A stretch of DNA of 64,000 nt from an uncultured Ectothiorhodospiraceae bacterium (GCA_947259575.1 CAMYMU010000039.1:1-64000); one strand, 5' to 3'; shown: positions 26,494 to 36,564, numbered from the stretch's first letter. Translations and numbers: made by a program. The notes: generated from the sequence alone by a model not told the origin.

Positions 26494-26976
26494 ATGCGTT
26501 TAAGCCATCTTGTATTAATAGCATCCGCGTTGTTACTCAACGCCTGTGCAAGTGCACCTTTCAAAATGGAAGGTATCAACCAATCGATCACACCACAGCA
26601 AACCGTCAACAAGCCCGAGCTGTTAAATCAAAAAGTCGTTTGGGGTGGCTTGATTATCGAAACCCGAAATTTTGAAAATACCAGCCAAATTGAACTACTC
26701 AACTATCCACTCAATGAAAACGGCCAACCCATCACCAGCGCACAACCTCAAGGTCGCTTTATCGTTAAATTCAATGGCTTCTTAGAACCCGCCCAATATG
26801 CCAGTGGCCGCTGGTTGTCTGCTCTAGGACAAGTTCAAAAAAGTGAAGCAGGCAAAATAGGCGAAGCTAGCTACCAGTATCCCGTAATGAAAGCTGAACA
26901 ACTGCATCTCTGGTCCGAGTCCTCAGAGTCAGATGTTAAGACGCGGTTTCATTTTGGGATTGGGGTTCAGTTGTAG
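26494..26976 (+). CDS. slp: Slp-family outer-membrane lipoprotein (copy 2)
   Basis: 160 residues starting 2 bp after copy 1 ends. The lipobox is LLNAC (Cys18). The Slp domain follows with WGGLIIETRNFENTSQIELL, GRFIVKFNGFLEPAQYASGR and YPVMKAEQLHLW, clearly paralogous to copy 1 but without its aromatic tail. Tandem slp genes suggest local duplication. Non-coding repeat sequence begins about 80 bp after its stop. Confidence 0.88.
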   Translation: MRLSHLVLIASALLLNACASAPFKMEGINQSITPQQTVNKPELLNQKVVWGGLIIETRNFENTSQIELLNYPLNENGQPITSAQPQGRFIVKFNGFLEPAQYASGRWLSALGQVQKSEAGKIGEASYQYPVMKAEQLHLWSESSESDVKTRFHFGIGVQL

Positions 26977-27090
26977 TTTTTCTTTTCTCTGGTTTATCGA
27001 CATTCCCCTGGCACCCTCTATTTACTTTTTTGGGGGCACTACGAAAGGGGAATCCTTGTTTTGTTTTAAAGCTTTCACCCGCCACTGCGT

Positions 27091-27600
27091 GGCTGAGGCG
27101 AGATACTTTTCTTTGCTTGTCCAAAGAAAAGTATCCAAAAGAAATGACACCCCGTTGCGGGTGTAATCTGTGAGTTTTCCCATTTTTTGCCCTGTCCGGT
27201 TTTGATTCGCCTCCCTGCTCAGCAAAACCGGGCTCGCCGTCCATGGCTCGCTCTATTAATATTTTTTCCAAAAAACAACAAAACGCACACACCCGCACAT
27301 GGGGGATGTACTGCTCACAACAACATTAGAGATTGATTCTTGGTGATTCGTGCTGTGCCTGCTCAGTGAAAACACCTCCATGCGCTTGCTGCGAGAAGAA
27401 ATTGGCTGCAACGCAAGTAAGGCCTGAAAGGGCGAGGCAGGACGCCGAGCCTGCGCGTTGAGACAGGAGGCCGAATCGCGCAGCCTTACTGAGGACTGCC
27501 AATTTATTCGAGTGGATAGCCAAGCGCGGAGGGCCTTTTTTCTTTCGTCTCTTTCTTTTTGGGCAAGCAAAAAGAAAGGGACTCGCTTCAGCGAAGCAAA
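27091..27600. repeat. Hairpin-rich dispersed repeat, copy A (inverted relative to copy B)
   Basis: This roughly 0.5-kb stretch has no credible gene. It contains a perfect 14-bp hairpin (27102-27115 with 27122-27135), a GC-rich core GGGCGAGGCAGGACGCCGAGCC style block at 27430-27451, and a second hairpin (27551-27561 with 27568-27578). In between are the conserved blocks complementary to copy B at 58181-58690 (for example CCCTGTCCGGTTTTGATTCG, CGGGCTCGCCGTCCATGGCT and CCCGCACATGGGGGA). Short open frames here are repeat-derived. It probably belongs to a chromosomal family of intergenic repeats. Confidence 0.75.
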
Positions 27601-27750
27601 AAAAGAATAAATAAAAAATAGCTTCCCCCTCACCAGGGGAAAGACAAAAAACCATCAAATACCACCAAAAAAACCCCACAAACCATTTGACCTGATCTCC
27701 TCATAGGTTATGCTTATAAAACAACTAGATACACCTACTATTTAAAGCAA

Positions 27751-29079
27751 ATGCGAGAAAAAGATCAGCAACAGCGTTTTGTTGAGTGGTTTCGTCACTC
27801 TTCGCCTTATATCCGGGCTTTCCGGGGGCGGACGTTCGTCATTACTTTTGGTGGGGAAATGCTGGCGGATGCTCAGTTTCCCAGCCTGGTGCATGACCTG
27901 GTGCTGCTCAATAGCCTGGGAATCCGGCTGGTGCTGGTGCACGGTGCGCGCCCTCAAATCAATAAGTTACTCAAAGAACGCAAGCTGGATGCAGAGTATG
28001 CCGAGGGCATGCGGGTTACCACGGATGCGGCTCTGGAGTGCCTGAAACAGGCGGCGGGTTCGGTGCGAGTAGAAATCGAGGCCTTGCTCAGCATGGGCAT
28101 CAGCGATATGCCGCTACACAAACTCCCTACCCGGGTGGTCTCTGGCAACTTTGTCACGGCTCAGCCTCTGGGTATCCACGATGGCGTGGACTTTTGTCAT
28201 ACCGGGGTCATTCGTCGTATTGATACTGGTTCTATCGACTGGCATCTGGAAGATGAAAATATCGTCCTGCTCTCGCCCATGGGTTATTCACCAACCGGCG
28301 AGGTCTTCAATCTCACCGCTGAGGCGATTGCCACTGAGACAGCTAAGCAGCTTCAGGCTGACAAACTCATATTCTTGGCCGATGAAAGTCTGTCGGCTGG
28401 CAAGAAGGGATCGGTGTTACACGAACTCACCCAAGCGGAAGTAGAGACGATGCTGGGCGGCAAGAAAAAGCTCAAAGACACAACACGTAATTATCTGGAG
28501 CATGCGCTAAAGGCTAGCATCCATGGTGTAAATCGTGTGCATATTGTTAACCGAAATATTGATGGTGGCCTGCTGCTCGAGTTATTCACGCGTGATGGTG
28601 TGGGCTCCATGATCAGTGCCAAGTCGTTTGAAGACATTCGTGCTGCAAATATTGATGACATTGGCGGCATTATTGAACTGATCAAGCCGTTGGAAGATGA
28701 AGGCCAACTGGTAAGACGTTCCAGAGAAGTGCTGGAGACAGAGATACAACACTTTACCGTAATCGAAAGAGACGGATTGATTGTGGCTTGCGCGGCCTTT
28801 TATCCCTACATCAAAGAACGTATTGCTGAACTGGCCTGTGTTGCTGTGCATTCCGAATATCGCAATGGTGGTCGTGGTCACGAGTTATTCGACTATATCG
28901 TCAAGCAAGCCAGACAGTTGGGCATCAAGCAATTATTTGTGTTGACGACACGAACCGCACACTGGTTCCGCGAGCGTGGCTTTAAACCCGCCAAACTTGA
29001 TGCGCTGCCGGTGAAAAAACGTGCCTTATATAACTATCAACGACAGTCAAAAGTCTATTTGAAGGATCTCGATCAATGA
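27751..29079 (+). CDS. argA: N-acetylglutamate synthase
   Basis: 442 residues. An N-terminal amino-acid-kinase-like domain (ITFGGEML, LVLVHGARPQINKLL, about residues 20-290) is fused to a C-terminal GNAT acetyltransferase domain (ACVAVHSEYRNGGRGHELF acetyl-CoA loop, LTTRTAHWFRERGFKP). This is the classical ArgA layout. It acetylates glutamate with acetyl-CoA, the first and arginine-inhibited step of arginine synthesis. Its stop overlaps the dam start by 4 bp (ATGA). Confidence 0.97.
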   Translation: MREKDQQQRFVEWFRHSSPYIRAFRGRTFVITFGGEMLADAQFPSLVHDLVLLNSLGIRLVLVHGARPQINKLLKERKLDAEYAEGMRVTTDAALECLKQAAGSVRVEIEALLSMGISDMPLHKLPTRVVSGNFVTAQPLGIHDGVDFCHTGVIRRIDTGSIDWHLEDENIVLLSPMGYSPTGEVFNLTAEAIATETAKQLQADKLIFLADESLSAGKKGSVLHELTQAEVETMLGGKKKLKDTTRNYLEHALKASIHGVNRVHIVNRNIDGGLLLELFTRDGVGSMISAKSFEDIRAANIDDIGGIIELIKPLEDEGQLVRRSREVLETEIQHFTVIERDGLIVACAAFYPYIKERIAELACVAVHSEYRNGGRGHELFDYIVKQARQLGIKQLFVLTTRTAHWFRERGFKPAKLDALPVKKRALYNYQRQSKVYLKDLDQ

Positions 29080-29915
29080 GAGCAAATAATAAAAACTCGG
29101 CTCGTCCCTTTTTGAAGTGGGCCGGTAATAAATACCGGATCATGGATCACATTCAGGACATGTTACCCGAAGGTGAGCGTTTGGTAGAACCGTTTGCAGG
29201 TTCAGGTGCAGTGTTTATGAATACTGATTATTCCGAGTACTTACTTGCGGATAACAACATGGATCTTATATCACTCTACCAGATTCTTGCCGATCAGGGT
29301 GAGCAATTTATCGAGCGCTGCGCCCGACTATTCCGCAGTGGGACAAATAAAGAAGAATATTACTATCGTCGCCGCGAAGAATTTAACAAAACCAAAGACA
29401 GCGTTCGCAAGGCCGCTCTGTTTATCTATTTGAACCGCCATGGATATAACGGTCTGTGCCGGTATAACTCAAAAGGCGGTTTCAACGTGCCCTTTGGCCG
29501 TTATAAAAAACCCTATTTCCCCGCCGACGAAATGTTCGCCTTTCATTTAAAATCTACACGCGCTTGTTTTATACATCTGGACTTCGCTGCAGTGTTTAGC
29601 AACTTAAAACAGGGCGATGTAGTGTATTGCGATCCACCTTATGTGCCGTTGTCAAAGTCCTCGAACTTTACGACGTATAGCGCAGGTGGTTTTGATCTTG
29701 ATCAACAACACTTACTCGCGCAACTTGCCGAACAGGCACGACAAAGTGATGTTCCTGTGTTGATTTCGAATCACAATACACACTTTACCCGCAAAGCCTA
29801 CCAAAGTGCTGATAACATCAAGCGCTTACAGGTCAAACGCTTTATTAGCTGTAATGGTTCACAACGTAAACCCGCAAGCGAATTACTCGCGCTGTTTGAT
29901 GCGCAGGTTGCCTAA
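29076..29915 (+). CDS. dam: DNA adenine methylase Dam
   Basis: 279 residues. The SAM-binding motif region RPFLKWAGNKYRI and LVEPFAGSGAVF, the catalytic motif YCDPPYVPLS, and the target-recognition region NRHGYNGLCRYNSKGGFNVPFG match Dam, which methylates adenine in GATC for mismatch repair and replication timing. It is coupled to argA by a 4-bp overlap, an unusual partner. No restriction enzyme gene is near, which favours a housekeeping methylase over a restriction-modification system. Confidence 0.95.
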   Translation: MRANNKNSARPFLKWAGNKYRIMDHIQDMLPEGERLVEPFAGSGAVFMNTDYSEYLLADNNMDLISLYQILADQGEQFIERCARLFRSGTNKEEYYYRRREEFNKTKDSVRKAALFIYLNRHGYNGLCRYNSKGGFNVPFGRYKKPYFPADEMFAFHLKSTRACFIHLDFAAVFSNLKQGDVVYCDPPYVPLSKSSNFTTYSAGGFDLDQQHLLAQLAEQARQSDVPVLISNHNTHFTRKAYQSADNIKRLQVKRFISCNGSQRKPASELLALFDAQVA

Positions 29916-29927
29916 GCTCCTTTCTAC

Positions 29928-30986
29928 CTAATCTAATAAAGCCGGTTGATCATCAACTAATCGTAAAAATTTGAGTTGTTTTGATTCGCGATGTTGACAG
30001 GCACCAAAGATAAAAGGTGCGCGAATATCCTGTAGCACAAAGCGCTGATCCGCAAACCATAAACATTGCATCTCAGGGAATTGATCGACTTGATAAATGG
30101 CAGGATACTCCATGAATCGACGAATCGGTTTCATCCTGTCATGCTCCCAAATAGTATGCCCTAATGATTGAAGTGGACCCAATCCGAATTTAGGCACTAT
30201 ATGCCAGTCATTTTGATAAGCCGGTGTATAAAGCGCATTGATGCGTTTGAACAAACCGTCTGTGGGTACTGCTGTCTTAGGTTTATCTCTATACAGATTA
30301 ATGTAACGGATGTAATAACGATCGTCTGTACTAATGATCAACTTCCAGTTAAGTGGCGATAGTGGTTGCGGGATAACAGCGACATTCGCATTTTGCATTT
30401 TATCGACCGGAGCTGAGGCATAGGCATGCTCAAGCGCCAAGCGCATCCAGTAACTCTGCAACAGGACATATCCCATAAGACAAACGACACCTGCCAAGGC
30501 GATGGGCTTTGCATATTTCTTTATAAACGTACTCAACAGAATTGCGAACAGGATGATTCCTGTGAAATATAAATCAATGATAAACGTAGTTGGGATAGTG
30601 AACCGAATATTACTAAAAGGCGCTAACACCTCGGTGCCGTAGGCAGTAATCACATCGGCAAAGATGTGTATCGACAGACTAAGCAAACACACGGGCAAAA
30701 ACAGTTTCCATGAATATTTATTGCGCGAGAGTTTTGCCAACAACCATGACAACAACAATGCCCAGACTGGAATAAGTACCACTGAGTGTGTGATCCCGCG
30801 ATGAATATTCAGATAAGCAGTAATTCCAAATAGCCGGGAAACAAAATCGATATCGGGAAAGGCGCCGATGAAAAAACCTGCCCAGCTACGCAGCCAAACT
30901 GGTAATTCATCATCAACCCGGCGACTGGCGCGGGCTACCAACATACCGCTTAATGCATGGGTCAGGGTGTCCATATCCTCCATCAT
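29928..30986 (-). CDS. Membrane-bound metal-dependent hydrolase, YdjM/DUF457-like
   Basis: 352 residues. The N-terminus DTLTHALSGML with later FIGAFPDIDF, LNIHRGITHS and HIFADVITAYGTE gives the His/Asp metal-ligand pattern of the YdjM/YbcI (DUF457) family; six or so membrane helices follow, then a soluble C-terminal part of about 140 residues. E. coli YdjM is an inner-membrane protein of the SOS response; the substrate is unknown. It is convergent with dam. The first ATG is used; a second one 12 bp later is possible. Confidence 0.85.
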   Translation of the reverse strand: MMEDMDTLTHALSGMLVARASRRVDDELPVWLRSWAGFFIGAFPDIDFVSRLFGITAYLNIHRGITHSVVLIPVWALLLSWLLAKLSRNKYSWKLFLPVCLLSLSIHIFADVITAYGTEVLAPFSNIRFTIPTTFIIDLYFTGIILFAILLSTFIKKYAKPIALAGVVCLMGYVLLQSYWMRLALEHAYASAPVDKMQNANVAVIPQPLSPLNWKLIISTDDRYYIRYINLYRDKPKTAVPTDGLFKRINALYTPAYQNDWHIVPKFGLGPLQSLGHTIWEHDRMKPIRRFMEYPAIYQVDQFPEMQCLWFADQRFVLQDIRAPFIFGACQHRESKQLKFLRLVDDQPALLD

Positions 30987-31159
30987 GCGTGCTTATCCCC
31001 TGAAAATCAATTTCAGATAAATCAGCAGGTTAAGTACTAAATCGTAATAGTGCGGGTCCGATCACGTTCCGAGATCCCTGGCAGAACTATCACTAAAGTT
31101 AATAAGGGAATAGGCCGACTCATGCATTACAATTAACAATAACCAGAGGTTATACAAGA

Positions 31160-31585
31160 ATGCATGTTTCCGATATTAGAACATGCATGGATGCCAGTTC
31201 GGCGCCCGTAGACAGGCGCAAAATTCTAGTCTTTGAAGAAGATAAATTCCTGGTCAGCCTGATGCACATGCTGCTCTATAGAGAAGGTTTTGATCTATCA
31301 ATCATTACTAACGAGGAAAATGCTCTTGACCATATTCAGGGACAACCCCCACCTGAATTGTTATTCATTAGCCATAAGTGGCTTAATAATGACTTCCCGC
31401 CCGTCATCCAAAGTATGCAACACCATAAGGGCTGGCAGGATGTCTCAGTGATTTTACTGATGAATTATTTTGATGAAGACATGATCGAGCATGCCTTGGA
31501 GGTTGGAGTGAGTGATTATTTGCTACAACCGATCGAACCAAGCGTATTACTCGACGTGATCCAAAAATACATCCTGGTAAAATAA
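31160..31585 (+). CDS. Degenerate response-regulator receiver protein
   Basis: 141 residues consisting of one receiver-like domain after a short N-terminal tail. The first acidic pair is kept (VFEEDKF), but the phosphoacceptor position in PPELLFISHKW is Ser instead of Asp, and the conserved Lys is Gln (YLLQPIEP). It therefore probably cannot be phosphorylated in the usual way and may work as a constitutive interaction domain. No output domain. It stands alone between divergent genes, with the PilB/GspE ATPase gene downstream on the other strand. Confidence 0.75.
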   Translation: MHVSDIRTCMDASSAPVDRRKILVFEEDKFLVSLMHMLLYREGFDLSIITNEENALDHIQGQPPPELLFISHKWLNNDFPPVIQSMQHHKGWQDVSVILLMNYFDEDMIEHALEVGVSDYLLQPIEPSVLLDVIQKYILVK

Positions 31586-31610
31586 AAGTTTCACGTTATT
31601 TCGGGGTCAA

Positions 31611-31704
31611 CGTGTCCATTTTATTCGAGTTAGCCTGGTTGCGCTGAAATGTTATTGCAAAACCTTGGTTGGTCGGGAAAATCTAGCAATGGGGGACGGA
31701 CACG
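31611..31704. repeat. Possible REP-like imperfect hairpin
   Basis: CGTGTCC at 31611-31617 is matched by GGACACG at 31698-31704, with flanking partial complementarity (CATT versus AATGG) and about 80 bp between. It lies in the gap between the stops of two convergent genes, the usual place for extragenic palindromes. Only one copy is visible, so the call is tentative. Confidence 0.35.
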
Positions 31705-31739
31705 CCCGTTATAACGTACCCAATATATAGATTTGTACT

Positions 31740-33527
31740 TTAGTCCTCATCATCAGGTGGCACGACCTTGAGAACCTCTTCAATGGTTGTCATTCCAAGT
31801 GCCACTTTACGTGCACCGGAGATACGCATTTTGGTCATGCCCTGTTTGACCGCCTCGGTGCGTATAGTCTTTGAATCTGTTTCCGAATTAATATGATTGC
31901 GCAACTCACGATCAAGGATCATCATTTCATAAATTCCGATTCGGCCAACAAAGCCTGTGTTGCGGCATTCATCACAGCCAACTGGTTTATAGAAGGTTCC
32001 TTTGCCCGATACTTTCCATGGATGAGTCAGAGTTTTCCATAAGTCCTCATCAACCTCTGTCGGTTCCTTGCAGGCCGGGCAAAGGGTACGCACCAGTCGT
32101 TGCGCCATAATACCGATCACGGTGGCATTAATAAGATAGGCAGGAATACCAATTTCACGTAGTCGAGGAATCGCCGCCGAGGCATCATTAGTGTGTAAAG
32201 TGGAGAGAACCAGGTGACCCGTCAACGCTGCCTGCGTCGCCATTTCAGCAGTTTCTTTATCCCGGATCTCACCGACCATGATGATGTCAGGATCTTGTCG
32301 TAGCAAGGTACGAATACCTGCGGCAAAATCAACACCGATGTTATGTTGAACCTGCATTTGATTAAACTCAGGAAGCACCATTTCGATAGGGTCTTCCACT
32401 GTACAGACATTCACATCAGGTTGTGCAAGTTGTTTAAGCGTTGAGTATAAGGTTGTCGTCTTACCTGAACCGGTTGGCCCCGTTACCAGCACAATACCAT
32501 GTGGTTGCGAAATCATACTGGTCCAGTCGGTGGCATCTTTTTCACTAAAACCAAGTCCGGAAAAGTCTTTCACCAAAACATCCGGGCTAAAGATACGCAT
32601 TACCATTTTTTCGCCAAAGGCAGTTGGCATAGTGGATAAACGTAATTCTATTTCATCACCATCGGGGGTCTTACTCTTGATGCGACCATCCTGGGGGCGG
32701 CGTTTCTCTACCACGTCCATGCGCCCAAGCACTTTCACGCGCGCAATCACAACCGTCATCACCGCGGTAGGCATCTCATAAACAGTGTGCATCATGCCAT
32801 CGATACGGAAGCGGATATTACTCATCTCACGGCGTGGCTCGAGGTGAATATCACTTGCTCTTTGATCAAAGGCAAACTGTAGTAACCAATCCACAATATG
32901 GACAACAGATTGATCATTGGTGTCTAAACGGCCCGAGTTACCGAGCTCAATCAGTTGTTCAAAATTAGTAACACCCGGAATGTCATCGGTGTTTTCTGAA
33001 GTCGCAGTCCTTATAGAGTGACTGACGCTATAAAATTCATTCAGGAAGCGCGAAATATCTACCGGATTTGAAATAACCCGTTCAATTTTTAAACCGCTGG
33101 TATGTTGCAGTTCCTTTTCCCAACTGCGTACAAAGGGCTCAGCAGTGGCAATCGTGACGGTATTCTCCGTAACTTTGATCGGCAGAATTTTATGCCGAGT
33201 GGCATATGCAGAAGACATCACGTTAGTGACAGAGGTAACGTCGACTTTTAAAGGATCAATCCGAAAATAGTTCATACTGGAGCGATTGGCCAACCACTCA
33301 GTCAAACGTTCCAGAGTAAGTTTCTTTTTGGGATTGAGTAAATCAGGCCATTCTTGCTGAGAAATAATAACAAGGGGGTGTATCTCCAGACCACTGCTGC
33401 GAACCGGGATAAGAAAGTCATCCGCAATCTTTTTATCAACACGACCATCTTCTATCAGATCGCTAATAATTTCCTTTATTGTCAAACGGCGATCAATTTC
33501 TTCGAGAGTTGTTTGCTGATGTTCCAT
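31740..33527 (-). CDS. GspE/PilB-family secretion or pilus ATPase
   Basis: 595 residues. N-terminal GspE-II-like domain (about 60-180), then the ATPase core: Walker A GPTGSGKTTTL (350-360), Asp box, Walker B region IIMVGEIRDKETAEMA, His box LVLSTLHTNDA, and the zinc-binding tetracysteine CPAC...CDEC near the C-terminus. Such hexameric ATPases power pilus extension or type II secretion. It is read 2 bp after ptsP, an unusual genetic setting away from other pil/gsp genes, so its machine cannot be named here. Confidence 0.9.
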   Translation of the reverse strand: MEHQQTTLEEIDRRLTIKEIISDLIEDGRVDKKIADDFLIPVRSSGLEIHPLVIISQQEWPDLLNPKKKLTLERLTEWLANRSSMNYFRIDPLKVDVTSVTNVMSSAYATRHKILPIKVTENTVTIATAEPFVRSWEKELQHTSGLKIERVISNPVDISRFLNEFYSVSHSIRTATSENTDDIPGVTNFEQLIELGNSGRLDTNDQSVVHIVDWLLQFAFDQRASDIHLEPRREMSNIRFRIDGMMHTVYEMPTAVMTVVIARVKVLGRMDVVEKRRPQDGRIKSKTPDGDEIELRLSTMPTAFGEKMVMRIFSPDVLVKDFSGLGFSEKDATDWTSMISQPHGIVLVTGPTGSGKTTTLYSTLKQLAQPDVNVCTVEDPIEMVLPEFNQMQVQHNIGVDFAAGIRTLLRQDPDIIMVGEIRDKETAEMATQAALTGHLVLSTLHTNDASAAIPRLREIGIPAYLINATVIGIMAQRLVRTLCPACKEPTEVDEDLWKTLTHPWKVSGKGTFYKPVGCDECRNTGFVGRIGIYEMMILDRELRNHINSETDSKTIRTEAVKQGMTKMRISGARKVALGMTTIEEVLKVVPPDDED

Positions 33528-33529
33528 GT

Positions 33530-35797
33530 TTATCGCCCTGCCCTGACCAGACCACCCATGCCAGCCTTCTCCAGTTTCTTGTGTAGAAAATCACGAATAC
33601 TAGCAGCATCTTCCATATTCATGGCTTCGTCAAGGTATTGTCGTGCACGTTCAGTTGAAAGATTACGTATCACCCATTTCACCCGGTTCAGGCTGGATGC
33701 ACTCATACTCAGACTATCAATACCCATAGCGACCAAAAGTACAACCGCTGCAGGATCACCCGCCATTTCTCCACAGACACTGACCGTCTTACCCATGTCA
33801 TGTGCTGCACGTACCGTATCATGTACCGCCTGGAGCACGGCTGGGTGCAAGGCATCGTAGAGTGAGGCGACCTGAGCATTGTTTCTATCCACCGCCAATA
33901 AATACTGGGTCAAGTCATTAGTACCGATCGAGAGAAAATCGACTAGCTCAGCAAAACGATGCGCCTGGTAGACAGCTGATGGAACTTCGATCATGACACC
34001 GACTTTAGGTTTGCTAACCTCACCATCTTCTTCTTTGAGCTCCTCGTAAGCCCGCTCAATTAAAGCTAAGGATTCTCTTAGCTCACTCATCTGGCTGATC
34101 ATGGGTAATAATATATAGAGATTATCGATACCGACGGCAGCACGGATCATCGCACGCACCTGCACCATAAATAACTCGGGATGATCAAGAGTAATGCGAA
34201 TACCACGCCAACCAAGAAAAGGATTATCCTCAACAATCGGGAAATAGGGTAAGGCCTTATCACCGCCGACATCCAGAGTACGTAATGTGACTGGCCGTGG
34301 CGCAAAGGCAAGCAAGGCCTGACGATAGATTCGGTATTGTTCTTCTTCTCCGGGAAAGTTTTGTCTCACCATAAAAGGAAATTCTGTTCGATACAGACCA
34401 ATACCATCAGCACCACTATTCAGTGACGGTGTAATGTCAGCTAATAGGCCAGTATTAACATTCAGTGGAATTAATTGTCCATCTTCAGTTACTGATGGGT
34501 CATCTCGCAGATTCACCAGTTCCGCCGTTAGCACTTCTTCTTCTTTAGCGAGGCGCTCATACTCTTCGCGTATCTGTTTCGGCGGTGAAATATAAACGCT
34601 ACCACTATATCCGTCTGCGATAACAAACTGTCCATCGATCTTACCTAACGGTAAGGAGGCAGAACCCATCACCGCAGGCACACCCAGAGCCCGCGCTAAA
34701 ATCGCCACATGTGAAGTTCGTGAACCTTTTGCGCTAACTACACCGGTTAATTTTTCTCGCGGGACTTCGGCCAGTTGTGCAGCGGTGATCTCATCACCAA
34801 CCAGTACAGTTGACTCTGGGTAAGTAATCTCACGCTGCGCATCCTGAACCAGGTAATGCAATATACGTCGCGCCAATTCACGTAAGTCTTCTGCGCGCTC
34901 ACGCATATAGGGGTCATCCATTTCCGCAAAGGCCTCAATATGCTCATCGACAGTTCGCCTTAATGCACCAGGTGCCCAGTTACCGTCCATGATGCGGGTT
35001 GCGGTAACACCTCGTAATGAATGACTATCTAACATTAATAGGTAGGCGTCGAATAGTGCACGTTCTTCGGCTGGTAACACATCTTTTAAACGGTTTGAGA
35101 GTTTGGTGATATCTTGTTTAACTGAAGAAATCGCCGCATGAAATGCTTCGATCTCTTTATCGAGATCTTCGACAAATCGATCGGGCACTTTTTCTAATTC
35201 TGATGATGGGTAAATCGCAACTGCAGTACCGATAGCTACACCAGGTGCCCCTGGTAAGCCATCGAAAGGCCGAACCTCGGTTGCCTCATGCTGGTTCAGC
35301 AAACGCTCTATTTCACCACTTACCTCAGCATGTGCCATAGCCCCCGCAAGCTGCGCAGCAATCGTAATTAAAAAGTTTTCCTGTTCCTCATCAAAGCGTT
35401 TTTTTCTGGTTTGTTGAACAACGATCACACCCAATACATTACGTTGATGAATTATCGGTACTCCGAGGAAACCAAAAAACTCATCTTCGCGTGCTTCAGG
35501 GAAATAATGAAATTGTGGATGGTCCTGTGCATTATCAACGTTGATAGGCTCAGCTCTACTGGCAACTAAACTCACCAGACCTTGATCAAAATTAAGTCGA
35601 ACAATCCCAATCGAAGCATAATCAAGACCGTCAGTTGCCATCAGGACATGCTGTTGCAAGATTTCATCTTTCAGATAGACCGAGCACACATCAGCCGACA
35701 TCGCTTCACGCACTTGTGAAACTATTATTTCCAGGGCCTGATCAAGATCGCGGGCATCGTTGACTTCATTGATTATACGGCGCAGCGTATTCAGCAT
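33530..35797 (-). CDS. ptsP: PEP-protein phosphotransferase PtsP (enzyme I-Ntr)
   Basis: 755 residues: an N-terminal GAF domain (about 15-155), then enzyme I with the phospho-histidine motif GSRTSHVAILARALGVPAVMG, PEP-binding GLYRTEFPFMVR and the catalytic loop DFLSIGTNDLTQYLLAVDR with C (VSVCGEMAGDP). It starts the nitrogen-type phosphorelay (PtsP to NPr to PtsN), which responds to nitrogen and potassium status. AGGAG precedes the ATG. It sits 66 bp after rppH, a standard gammaproteobacterial pairing. Confidence 0.97.
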   Translation of the reverse strand: MLNTLRRIINEVNDARDLDQALEIIVSQVREAMSADVCSVYLKDEILQQHVLMATDGLDYASIGIVRLNFDQGLVSLVASRAEPINVDNAQDHPQFHYFPEAREDEFFGFLGVPIIHQRNVLGVIVVQQTRKKRFDEEQENFLITIAAQLAGAMAHAEVSGEIERLLNQHEATEVRPFDGLPGAPGVAIGTAVAIYPSSELEKVPDRFVEDLDKEIEAFHAAISSVKQDITKLSNRLKDVLPAEERALFDAYLLMLDSHSLRGVTATRIMDGNWAPGALRRTVDEHIEAFAEMDDPYMRERAEDLRELARRILHYLVQDAQREITYPESTVLVGDEITAAQLAEVPREKLTGVVSAKGSRTSHVAILARALGVPAVMGSASLPLGKIDGQFVIADGYSGSVYISPPKQIREEYERLAKEEEVLTAELVNLRDDPSVTEDGQLIPLNVNTGLLADITPSLNSGADGIGLYRTEFPFMVRQNFPGEEEQYRIYRQALLAFAPRPVTLRTLDVGGDKALPYFPIVEDNPFLGWRGIRITLDHPELFMVQVRAMIRAAVGIDNLYILLPMISQMSELRESLALIERAYEELKEEDGEVSKPKVGVMIEVPSAVYQAHRFAELVDFLSIGTNDLTQYLLAVDRNNAQVASLYDALHPAVLQAVHDTVRAAHDMGKTVSVCGEMAGDPAAVVLLVAMGIDSLSMSASSLNRVKWVIRNLSTERARQYLDEAMNMEDAASIRDFLHKKLEKAGMGGLVRAGR

Positions 35798-35863
35798 TAA
35801 TGAAGCTCCTGAAACAGGACTGACGGCAAATCAGAATCCCCCAGAGTATATGTGAATGGATTA

Positions 35864-36376
35864 CTACTGATTGATTGGATCAATTAACTTAACAGCCTCA
35901 TCCGGCTTAATTAATGGAATGAGTTCTTCCAGCGCTTTGCAATAGACAGTACGTTTGAAGGAAATCACCTGGTCAACCGTTTCCCGATAATGGATCCAGC
36001 GCCAGGAATCAAACTCGGGCTTTTCACAACGATCAAGACTGACTTTCTCTTCACTATTCGATAGCTTCAACAAAAACCAAACCTGCTTTTGTCCAATGCA
36101 ACGCGGTCGTTGGCGACGATAACGCAAAAAACGTTTTGGGATACGGTAGCGTAACCAACGTGCGGTACGCCCAATCACTTCCACATCTGATTCGGTAAGC
36201 CCCACTTCCTCTTCAAGCTCACGAAACAGGGCCTGTTCTGGGGTCTCATCGGGACGAATCCCGCCCTGTGGAAATTGCCAGGAATCTTCACCCGCTCGAC
36301 GCGCCCAGAACAAATCCCCCTCATCATTACAGAGGATAATACCTACATTTGCTCTAAATCCTTGCCGATCAATCAC
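35864..36376 (-). CDS. rppH: RNA pyrophosphohydrolase
   Basis: 170 residues. The Nudix box GGIRPDETPEQALFRELEEEVGL is complete and the N-terminal FRANVGIILCNDEGDLFWARR is typical of RppH. It removes pyrophosphate from triphosphorylated mRNA 5' ends and so triggers RNase E decay. The start is a GTG (36376). It is the first gene of rppH-ptsP-gspE-like on the minus strand. Confidence 0.96.
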   Translation of the reverse strand: MIDRQGFRANVGIILCNDEGDLFWARRAGEDSWQFPQGGIRPDETPEQALFRELEEEVGLTESDVEVIGRTARWLRYRIPKRFLRYRRQRPRCIGQKQVWFLLKLSNSEEKVSLDRCEKPEFDSWRWIHYRETVDQVISFKRTVYCKALEELIPLIKPDEAVKLIDPINQ

Positions 36377-36564
36377 TTACAAAATTCTCTTCACAAAATT
36401 AGTTAACCACATTGTTTCACAGGCTCTAAAACCTGGCAATCTTAGTAAAGTAAGCACATTTTTCCTTATTTATCAAGGACTTAAAAACATTACCGCGACT
36501 CAAAGGGATGGCTGTCGCTTTTTACGGTAAGATGCCCAGCTTATTCAATTTAAGGGAAAGCAAC

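Noticed and set aside
27256-27679. Overlapping open frames of 117-125 codons in repeat copy A
   Set aside because: They have no ribosome sites or protein-like features, and their sequence derives from hairpins that recur in copy B.
29076-29915. Dam as part of a restriction-modification system
   Set aside because: No nuclease or specificity gene is adjacent, and it is translationally coupled to argA.
31000-31016. Palindrome CTGAAAATCAATTTCAG upstream of the YdjM-like gene as a LexA box
   Set aside because: The CTG/CAG ends are 11 bp apart instead of 10, so it does not fit the gammaproteobacterial LexA operator.
36508-36564. Upstream ATG start for the HAD phosphatase
   Set aside because: The added 19 residues precede the first strand of the fold, and the AGGGA site favours the GTG at 36565.
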